Source: Magnetococcales bacterium (GTDB lineage: Bacteria; Pseudomonadota; Magnetococcia; Magnetococcales; UBA8363). Taken from it: 15,193 nt of DNA. The notes beneath the pieces were generated by a model. The model saw only the letters and a program-made list of their open reading frames with translations. It searched no databases and was not told where the DNA came from. This document shows positions 6,231 to 11,793 of this stretch, piece by piece; position 1 is the stretch's first letter; each line of letters starts with the position of its first letter. The position numbers and the translations under genes are program-made. Location of the stretch: the NCBI GenBank assembly GCA_015232865.1, contig JADFYU010000059.1, positions 1 to 15,193 on the forward strand, given 5' to 3'.

Positions 6231-7493
6231 CTATTGTAAGCAAATTTTTGAGATGGTCGGACCAATCTCATCTAGAGTCAGAGATAGATCAGATAAATTC
6301 TTTTCATCGACTGACCGTGGCATCCCATAAACAACGCAACTTTGTTTATTCTGTGTAATGCAATATGTATGCCCAGCTCTTTTAAGGGCATCAACACCAT
6401 TTGCCCCATCCCGGCCCATTCCCGTCAGAATAACCGCCAAAACATCGCCTCTAAAAGCGGCGGCAACAGACATGAACAAAACATCCACTGCTGGCCGGCA
6501 TTCATTTACCTTGGCCCCATCATTCAGAGAAATAGTGAGAGATTTTTTAACATTTTTTATAGTCATGTGTCTACCACCCATCGCAACAGTAATGCTTCCA
6601 GGAGCGAGTACCATGCCTTCCTCCGCTTCTTTAACTTGAATACCGGAAGTTCGGGTAAGTTGGGCAGCCAGGGATGCGGTAAAAACGGGCGGCATATGTT
6701 GAACAATCAAAATGGGTACGGAAAGCGGCCCACTCAGCCCACCCAGCACTTTCGTCAAAGCGGCCGGACCGCCAGTAGAAGAGCCGATCAAAACCAGTTC
6801 CGGTTTTAAAATCGGCTTTTCAGAAGTTTGTTTCTGCGCCGCTCTTGAAGTGGGTGTAAAAGTCGAGCCTGCAGTCGAATCGGCTATTCTGGCGGGTGAG
6901 CCAACCGGTTTTTTTTGAGAAAATGTGGTTTTGTTGGGCGAAGCAGGCGAGGGGATTCGTGTAAATGGGCGCTGAAGTGGCTTGGCTTTAGGGGCGGCTT
7001 TTTCAGATGGACGACTCTGGCTCTGAGGGCTGGCTTTGGTTGGCTCTGCTTTTTGAAAATCTTTGGTGAGAACGGAAAGAATAGGCTCCAGATCATGCCT
7101 GAGAGCGGCTTTGGCTTGATCTATATGGCTTTCAAGGGGTTTTGTAATAAAGTCCAAAGCCCCGGCATTCAGACACTCGACGATAATATTGGCGTTGGAG
7201 CGAGACAGAGCGCTGACCATGATGACCGTAATGTCAGAATAATTCTGGTTGACCTCCTTGAGTGTGGCCAACCCATTCATGACGGGCATTTCAACATCCA
7301 GCAACAGTACGTTGGGGAGTGTGTCTGGAGCAGATTTGGCGAGATTGCGGATTTTATCCAGTGCCAGTTTGCCGTTGGATGCCGTAGCCGTAACCTCAAT
7401 GCCGGGAATACTCTCGGCAACATTCTTCATGATCATCCTGTAAGTAATGGTATCATCAACCACCATCACCCGAAGGGTTCTTTTCAATGTCAT
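6231..7493 (-). CDS. cheB: Chemoreceptor methylesterase/deamidase CheB
   Basis: CheB is a response regulator that, once phosphorylated by CheA, demethylates or deamidates chemoreceptors. The 420-residue protein has a receiver domain (about 7-125; Asp13/Asp14, phospho-Asp66 in LLLDVEMPVMNG, Lys118 in ITKPL) and a methylesterase domain (about 230-420). The catalytic triad is visible: Ser239 in IGSSTGGP, His266 in VQHMPP and Asp362 in TGMGRDGA. A Ser/Pro/Lys-rich linker of about 80 residues (148-228) makes it longer than the roughly 350-residue E. coli enzyme. The ATG at 7493 is the first start after an in-frame stop. AGAGGG lies directly against it, closer than usual. The palindromic element copy 2 ends only 34 bases upstream and may influence expression. 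Confidence 0.95.
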   Translation of the reverse strand: MTLKRTLRVMVVDDTITYRMIMKNVAESIPGIEVTATASNGKLALDKIRNLAKSAPDTLPNVLLLDVEMPVMNGLATLKEVNQNYSDITVIMVSALSRSNANIIVECLNAGALDFITKPLESHIDQAKAALRHDLEPILSVLTKDFQKAEPTKASPQSQSRPSEKAAPKAKPLQRPFTRIPSPASPNKTTFSQKKPVGSPARIADSTAGSTFTPTSRAAQKQTSEKPILKPELVLIGSSTGGPAALTKVLGGLSGPLSVPILIVQHMPPVFTASLAAQLTRTSGIQVKEAEEGMVLAPGSITVAMGGRHMTIKNVKKSLTISLNDGAKVNECRPAVDVLFMSVAAAFRGDVLAVILTGMGRDGANGVDALKRAGHTYCITQNKQSCVVYGMPRSVDEKNLSDLSLTLDEIGPTISKICLQ

Positions 7494-7527
7494 CCCTCTG
7501 TATTTCTCAGGAGTTGCTTCACTTTAA

Positions 7528-7690
7528 CCTGGATTCGGCAGTTGTTCGCATATCACTGGCACAGCCTATTGATTCATCTGGCAAATCAGAAAAAAGATTC
7601 ATCATCAATAAGGTGACTTCGATTTTTCCTGATTCACCAGACAAACCAATATGTTGCACCATTAATGCACGCCCGACAGCCGAGTCTAGG
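7528..7690. mobile_element. 163-bp nearly complete palindrome, MITE-like element, copy 2
   Basis: It has the same length and orientation as the element at 3368-3530 and aligns without gaps at roughly 74% identity (about 42 differences by hand count). The ends are CCTGGATTCGGCAGTTG and, on the other strand, CCTAGACTCGGCTGTCG. The central loop AATAA is conserved. Flanking 5-mers TTTAA (7523-7527) and TTTAT (7691-7695) match at four of five positions, fitting an aged target duplication. The element occupies most of the gap between the PP2C/kinase gene (stop at 7709) and cheB (start 7493). If these are co-transcribed, the mRNA would carry an 80-base-pair imperfect hairpin there, a possible RNase III site or attenuator (inference). 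Confidence 0.78.
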
Positions 7691-7708
7691 TTTATAAGGG
7701 CCGAAGCC

Positions 7709-9424
7709 CTAACTTTTGAAGGTCCATCGGTAGTAAGCGACGGCTCTATTTCCATTGCCATGATACACTAATTTTGAACACATGGAACGGATAAGTGCGA
7801 TGCCCCGTCCGCCATGGGTCAAATTGTCTTCCAGCTCCGATTGAACATTGGCATGGTCAAACCCTTCGCCGCTATCTTTGATATCTATTCTCAGCTCACC
7901 ACCAATATCCTGAGCTTTTTCTGAAAAGGGTAACGGGGTGTGGGTCAGGGTCAGGCGAATCTCTCCCTCTTGCAAGGCCGCCAGTCGTTCTTCCCGTTGA
8001 GTATAGTAGAGCAGGAACCCTTGAGAGGATTTTTTCGTCCGGGTATCCAGGTGTAACAACCCGTGGTCGAGCGCATTGGAAAACAGTTCAGCCAGAATGG
8101 TGTAAATTCTTTCCCGATGTCCCAACGGAGCTTGAATGCTCATGACCGATTGAATGATGGTTGGCAGCGGGTCAACACTGCTGATGGTCTTGGCATTAAA
8201 AAGAAAGGAGATTTCCCAGGGGGCCGGAGGAATGATCTTGACCTGATTATGAGAAAGATCTTCCAAAGATGTCTTGCCGGATCGGCTGAAATCAATCTCC
8301 AAAAAGCTGATGTCATCTGATTGGTCTGCCACGCCTCGAAACTGCTTTAAACGATTCAAGATCGTCTCAAAAAGTTGGTCGGGTGGGGTTTTTCCATCAA
8401 AAAATCCCTGCAAACGATCCATGCCAAACATCTCGTTTCCCGGATTGATCGCTTCCGTCAGGCCGTCGGAATGGAGAAACAGGCGATGGTCATCTTGAAT
8501 CTCAAAGATACGAACCTTGCGGCCGTCATGGGTCATGTGAGTGATGCCCAACGGCAAATGATCGGAGGGGAGGCGTTCTACCAACTTTCCGTTGCCATCT
8601 ACGATGCACAGATCCGGAAGCCCGCCATTCCATGTCACCAGACTTTTTTGACGAAAATCAACTTCAATCAAGCAGGCCGCACAAAACATGCGGGTCGGCA
8701 TGACGGTCAGCAGCTTGGCGTTCATCTTTTCCACCAGATCACCGATAGAAAATCCTTGGGCGGTCAAATCGTAAAAGATCTCTGAAATGGGTAGGGCACC
8801 AACGGCGGCTGAAAGGCCGTGTCCGGTAAAGTCGCCTAACATGATATGCAGTCCACCAGCCGGATTGTAGCTGGCCATGAGCAGATCACCGTTAAATAGA
8901 GAGACCGGAGAGGTCCACTGCTTCAGGCAAGGGGCGTCCAGAAGGTTTCCGGCTCGGACAATGTTGGAAAAAAGATGTTTTCCAACCTCCAACTCCTGAT
9001 GAAGCTGGTCCTTGTGTTGCTCAAGTTGCTCTTTTTGTGAGCGCAGTTCGGCGTGTAACTGCCGAATACGCTCCATGGCTTCTATTTTGGCTTGGAGAAT
9101 GGTTCGGTTGAAGGGTTTGGTCAGAAAATCATCGCCACCGGCATCAATGCAGTGGGCCAACCCTTCCTCGTCCGTTACGGCGGTGAGAAAAATGATCGGT
9201 ACAAACCGGTTTGACGCCGACTCCTTGATAAGTCTAGCCGCTTCGTATCCATTCATGCGAGGCATGCGAACATCCATCAGAATCAGATCAGGCTGCTCCT
9301 GATGAAACATCTCAACCCCATCTTCGCCATTATGCGCAATGACGACCGAATGGCCCTCACGCCCGAGCAGTCGGGTCAGGATTGCGCCATTGATTCGGTC
9401 ATCGTCTACAATGAGGATCTTCAC
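7709..9424 (-). CDS. Receiver - PP2C (SpoIIE-type) phosphatase - HATPase regulator, HsbR/RsbU-like
   Basis: This 571-residue protein joins three modules. The receiver (1-120) has phospho-Asp51 in LILMDVRMPRMNG and Lys in LTKPF. A coiled-coil-like Gln/Glu-rich helix (about 120-150) follows. The PP2C/SpoIIE phosphatase (about 165-380) shows its metal-binding acids in NGDLL, GDFTGHG, HSDGLTE and DDISF. The C-terminal anti-sigma-type HATPase (about 400-571) shows AELFSNALDHG and DSGEGFD. It should both dephosphorylate and phosphorylate a STAS partner under receiver control; the STAS gene lies just upstream. Pseudomonas HsbR has the same order. I chose the GTG at 9424 because the sequence then begins VKILIVDDD, the usual receiver start; a longer GTG start at 9502 would add 26 unmatched residues. 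A terminator at 9511-9541 separates it from the STAS gene. Confidence 0.88.
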   Translation of the reverse strand: MKILIVDDDRINGAILTRLLGREGHSVVIAHNGEDGVEMFHQEQPDLILMDVRMPRMNGYEAARLIKESASNRFVPIIFLTAVTDEEGLAHCIDAGGDDFLTKPFNRTILQAKIEAMERIRQLHAELRSQKEQLEQHKDQLHQELEVGKHLFSNIVRAGNLLDAPCLKQWTSPVSLFNGDLLMASYNPAGGLHIMLGDFTGHGLSAAVGALPISEIFYDLTAQGFSIGDLVEKMNAKLLTVMPTRMFCAACLIEVDFRQKSLVTWNGGLPDLCIVDGNGKLVERLPSDHLPLGITHMTHDGRKVRIFEIQDDHRLFLHSDGLTEAINPGNEMFGMDRLQGFFDGKTPPDQLFETILNRLKQFRGVADQSDDISFLEIDFSRSGKTSLEDLSHNQVKIIPPAPWEISFLFNAKTISSVDPLPTIIQSVMSIQAPLGHRERIYTILAELFSNALDHGLLHLDTRTKKSSQGFLLYYTQREERLAALQEGEIRLTLTHTPLPFSEKAQDIGGELRIDIKDSGEGFDHANVQSELEDNLTHGGRGIALIRSMCSKLVYHGNGNRAVAYYRWTFKS

Positions 9425-9510
9425 GCCGCAATCAGCCTTTCTGATGGGAAAAGGAAAGTAATTACAGCATGCATAATGCCGCCAATAATCCTGTGCCCAC
9501 ACCTATGCTG

Positions 9511-9541
9511 AAAAAGCGGGGGACTGATGGCTCCCCCTCTT
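9511..9541 (-). terminator. Rho-independent terminator after the STAS gene
   Basis: On the - strand GGGGGA pairs with TCCCCC (9532-9537 with 9518-9523) around an 8-base loop. Beyond one A-G mismatch three further pairs extend the stem, and a TTTTT run (9515-9511) follows. It lies about 90 bases after the STAS stop and about 87 bases before the PP2C/kinase start. The STAS gene and its presumed partner are therefore probably uncoupled or joined only by read-through. Confidence 0.75.
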
Positions 9542-9632
9542 AATCAACAGAGCCTGAATTCATCCACGGTAAAATTTTCCGATGAATGAGTGGTCCAGGC
9601 TATCGTTATCAATTTATCCGTGGACCCAACAG

Positions 9633-9947
9633 CTAGCTGATTTTGAAAAGACGTTGGAAGTTAGCTGTTTCCAAGATTTTTTGAATCTCAGGACGGGCAT
9701 TGGTAATCTCAATGTCTGATTCGTTGGTGCCGGCTTCTTCTCTGAGAAGAAGCAACATTCCCAAAGCAGAAGAGTCGATATATTCGGTGCCGGACAAGTT
9801 AATGATAAAACGACGACCTTTTTTGCCGCTGCTGGTATCTTCCTGGTATGCCGCACGAAATTGAGAGTGCATCTCAAAATTAAAGCGGCCTTTGATGTTG
9901 ATAACGGTTTCCGAATCTTCTCGGGTGACGGAAATAGTTCCGGACAT
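9633..9947 (-). CDS. STAS-domain anti-sigma-factor-antagonist-type protein (HsbA/RsbV-like)
   Basis: STAS proteins of this size are the switch component in partner-switching systems: unphosphorylated, they bind and sequester an anti-sigma factor or another partner. The 104-residue protein is a single STAS domain. Residues 54-63, TEYIDSSALG, match the conserved phosphorylation loop (DSSGLG in SpoIIAA), so Ser59 is the probable phosphorylation site. AGGAG lies 8 bases before the ATG at 9947, a strong ribosome binding site. Its neighbours are the receptor-like gene upstream and the PP2C/HATPase gene downstream, the latter supplying both a phosphatase and a kinase for it. The target is unknown; in Pseudomonas the comparable HsbA binds the anti-sigma factor FlgM. 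Confidence 0.87.
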   Translation of the reverse strand: MSGTISVTREDSETVINIKGRFNFEMHSQFRAAYQEDTSSGKKGRRFIINLSGTEYIDSSALGMLLLLREEAGTNESDIEITNARPEIQKILETANFQRLFKIS

Positions 9948-10030
9948 CTTGTAGGCTCCTGGTTATCTTTAAAGGTTATTTCTAATCAACGATTTCTCGC
10001 AGAACTCTATCAAAAAATTCTCTGATACTC

Positions 10031-10067
10031 AAAAAAAATGCACAGACACACGGTTTGGTGCAAAAAA
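10031..10067 (-). terminator. Weak terminator-like hairpin after the receptor-like gene
   Basis: TGCAC (10039-10043) and GTGCA (10058-10062) form a five-pair stem with A runs outside it on the + strand. On the - strand, eight T follow the stem (10038-10031) and six T precede it. It lies about 40 bases after the stop of the receptor-like gene and upstream of the STAS gene. The stem is short and the loop is 14 bases, so termination would be inefficient. Confidence 0.35.
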
Positions 10068-10086
10068 CGGTCAAGCCATGTCCAAA

Positions 10087-10103
10087 CAACTGCCGAATCT
10101 AGG
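10087..10103 (-). repeat. Solitary end of the palindromic repeat family
   Basis: Read on the - strand from 10103, CCTAGATTCGGCAGTTG is a perfect copy of the right end of the 163-bp element. Its outer CC abuts the TAA stop (10104-10106) of the receptor-like gene, just as the solitary end at 1875-1895 abuts the stop of the CheX-CBS gene. The rest of the 156-base gap is not palindromic at this scale and shows no matching second end. Confidence 0.7.
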
Positions 10104-11126
10104 TTAAAAAAGCTCAATGTCCCCCTCATCCATAGAGCTTTGTCCCACCGCCTGACGATCGACTTCGTCAAACATTTCAATGTGTCTGTTCAACGCCAGA
10201 CGCAACCCATCCACTCGGTTGGCAATATCAGTTTGGTCGTCAGAGAGGCTCTCCAGGTTTACCGTCTCGATAAACTGCTCAATAACCCCAAACTTTCTTT
10301 CCATACTGGCGGACAGTTGCGAAACCATGTCCTCAAACTGCAAAGACATTACTGCATTACCAACACTGTCATTGATTTCATCGGCAATACCGGAAACCTT
10401 GGCAATGGTCTCTGAAGCGTAGCGATCCATTTCGCTCACCTCGTCCATCATCTCATCGACTCGGCCTTTGGATTCAATAGCAAAGCTCATATCTTTGGAG
10501 GCCATCACCTCAATGATGTTTTTGGCCTCATTGATGTTGGTTTTGGCCGAGCCAACCACCGAACCAATTTTATCGCTGAATTCGTGAGAACTCTTGGCCA
10601 GTTTTCTGACCTCTCCGGCCACAACTGAAAAAGCAGCACCTGAAGTGCCGGCGCGAGCAGCAACAATTCGAGCGTTCAGAGAGAGGACATTAGTCAACTC
10701 GGCAATGGCATTGATGTCATCCAAGAGCGAAGCAACTTCATTCATCTGCGATGAGAGCTCATCAATACGATGGACCATCTCCATGCTCTGACGACTGACC
10801 AAAATAATATGATCGACAAAGGTTCGTAGAATTTGATCGGTCTCACTGACAAAACTACGAATGTTGATCTGCTTGACTGCACCCTCTTCCTCTTCTTGCT
10901 CTTCACCCTCTTGCTCATCGGGGTCATTGCCAGCGGTCAGAGTGGTCACCAAGGCCAGTTGGTTGTCTGACTGCGCACGCATGCTGCCAAAACTGTCGGT
11001 CAACCGAACAATGGCATCTTGAACCAAATCCCGAATCTGCCGCATCTCTTGACGAGTGCTTTCAACCTCCCGTTGCAGCTCTTCTCTCAGGTCGGCGGCA
11101 ATCTGTCTAATGGCCTCATTATCCAT
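10104..11126 (-). CDS. Soluble chemoreceptor-like (MCP signalling domain) protein with a CheZ-type motif
   Basis: The 340-residue protein has no hydrophobic segment long enough to span a membrane and is largely helical, so it should be cytoplasmic. Residues about 137-180 match the MCP hairpin tip: AELTNVLSLNARIVAARAG and AFSVVAGEVRKLA. The usual IEAARAGE reads IVAARAGT, so tip contacts with CheA/CheW may differ. An acidic stretch (about 66-82) separates a short N-terminal coiled coil from this domain. Near the C-terminus, SLQFEDMVSQ (261-270) matches the CheZ active-site helix (FQDLTGQ in E. coli), with the catalytic pair Asp266 and Gln270 correctly spaced. I chose the ATG at 11126 because AGGA precedes it by 8 bases; a TTG one codon earlier is possible. 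It lies between cheW and the STAS gene. It could be a receptor, a CheY-P phosphatase, or both. Confidence 0.75.
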   Translation of the reverse strand: MDNEAIRQIAADLREELQREVESTRQEMRQIRDLVQDAIVRLTDSFGSMRAQSDNQLALVTTLTAGNDPDEQEGEEQEEEEGAVKQINIRSFVSETDQILRTFVDHIILVSRQSMEMVHRIDELSSQMNEVASLLDDINAIAELTNVLSLNARIVAARAGTSGAAFSVVAGEVRKLAKSSHEFSDKIGSVVGSAKTNINEAKNIIEVMASKDMSFAIESKGRVDEMMDEVSEMDRYASETIAKVSGIADEINDSVGNAVMSLQFEDMVSQLSASMERKFGVIEQFIETVNLESLSDDQTDIANRVDGLRLALNRHIEMFDEVDRQAVGQSSMDEGDIELF

Positions 11127-11157
11127 CAATTATTCCTAAAATTACAAACTGATACTC

Positions 11158-11182
11158 AAAAAACAACACTCATAAGGTGTTG
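11158..11182 (-). terminator. Rho-independent terminator after cheW
   Basis: On the - strand CAACAC (11182-11177) pairs with GTGTTG (11169-11164) around a 7-base loop, followed directly by TTTTTT (11163-11158). It lies 24 bases after the cheW stop and ends 32 bases before the start of the receptor-like gene. It probably ends or attenuates the cheA-cheW transcript. Confidence 0.7.
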
Positions 11183-11206
11183 AGGTGCCGCTGAGTCGTT
11201 CGCAGA

Positions 11207-11695
11207 TTATTGGTTATGTTGGCTGAGTCCGAGAACCATGGCGACATTGATGATGATGAGCAGGTTGCGCTCAAACTCAACCACGCCATGGACAAAATCA
11301 GCGGCAATACCTCTCAAGTTGGCTGGTGGTGGCAAAATATTATCGTCGACAATTTCCCGCACATCGCCTAATTGATCCACAGCCAATCCGACAGGATCTT
11401 CCCAGGTACAGCGACTTTGGGCTAAAGTCGGATTGATTTTCATCACTTCCGCATGGGTCTTCATGATGACGTTGTATTGCTTGATAGTCGAATCGCTCAC
11501 CTCATCCTCCGACCAACCCAAGCGTCGTTTGAGATCAAACAGAGAGATAACCCGCCCGCGAATGTTCAACATACCACGGATATAATCCTGAGAGCCGGGA
11601 ACCGGGGTGCATTCCATTGAACGGTTAATCTCTCGAACCAAGATGATATCAATGCCCAGATACAGGTCGCCCAAGGTGAAGGTGCTGACTAACAT
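11207..11695 (-). CDS. cheW: Chemotaxis coupling protein CheW
   Basis: CheW links chemoreceptors to the kinase CheA in the membrane-associated or cytoplasmic array. The protein has 162 residues, the usual size. It is a single CheW/SH3-like domain: TFTLGDLYLGIDIILVREI at the N-terminus, the conserved IRGMLNIRGRVISLFDLKRRLG centre, and a C-terminal half with VGLAVDQLGDVREI and FVHGVVEFERNLLIIINV. The ATG at 11695 was chosen; GGAG and AAGG lie upstream, whereas the alternative TTG at 11734 adds 13 residues that do not resemble the family. It follows cheA after a 98-base gap that contains a TTGACA box, and a terminator follows it, so it may also be transcribed on its own. Confidence 0.92.
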   Translation of the reverse strand: MLVSTFTLGDLYLGIDIILVREINRSMECTPVPGSQDYIRGMLNIRGRVISLFDLKRRLGWSEDEVSDSTIKQYNVIMKTHAEVMKINPTLAQSRCTWEDPVGLAVDQLGDVREIVDDNILPPPANLRGIAADFVHGVVEFERNLLIIINVAMVLGLSQHNQ

Positions 11696-11751
11696 GGCCT
11701 TCTCTCTCCAATTCTGAGGCGGTAAAAACCCCAATCAAAAACGATAACTAT

Positions 11752-11780
11752 ATTTATTTCGCAAAACAGTTGCATGTCAA
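11752..11780 (-). promoter_or_regulatory. Candidate sigma-70-type promoter for cheW
   Basis: On the - strand a perfect TTGACA (11780-11775) is followed, after 17 bases, by ATAAAT (11757-11752) within an AT-rich stretch. The -10 box is poor (3 of 6), though alternatives lie within a few bases. It is in the cheA-cheW gap, with its -10 box 57 bases upstream of the cheW ATG. Confidence 0.3.
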
Positions 11781-11793
11781 AAGTTTGCAGTTT

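Noticed and set aside
6915..7616. 233-codon + strand open frame opposite cheB
   Set aside because: It is antisense to a clear cheB with intact receiver and catalytic residues, and its translation resembles no protein I recognise.
7519..7761. 80-codon - strand frame across palindromic element copy 2
   Set aside because: It overlaps the end of the PP2C/kinase gene and reads through an inverted repeat; its residues simply mirror the element's ends. No ribosome binding site.
9055..9066. TAACTGCCGAATA inside the PP2C/kinase gene, similar to the repeat-family end
   Set aside because: Only the inner AACTGCCGAAT matches and the outer CTAGG is absent. It lies in a conserved coiled-coil coding stretch, so it is probably chance.
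9425..9510. TGTAAT as a -10 box for the PP2C/kinase gene
   Set aside because: No acceptable -35 hexamer lies 16-18 bases upstream on the - strand, so I did not annotate a promoter although the upstream terminator makes one likely.
9563..9624. Inverted 7-mers TCCACGG and CCGTGGA in the gap after the STAS gene
   Set aside because: The arms are 48 bases apart with no T run or supporting structure; too weak to call an operator or terminator.
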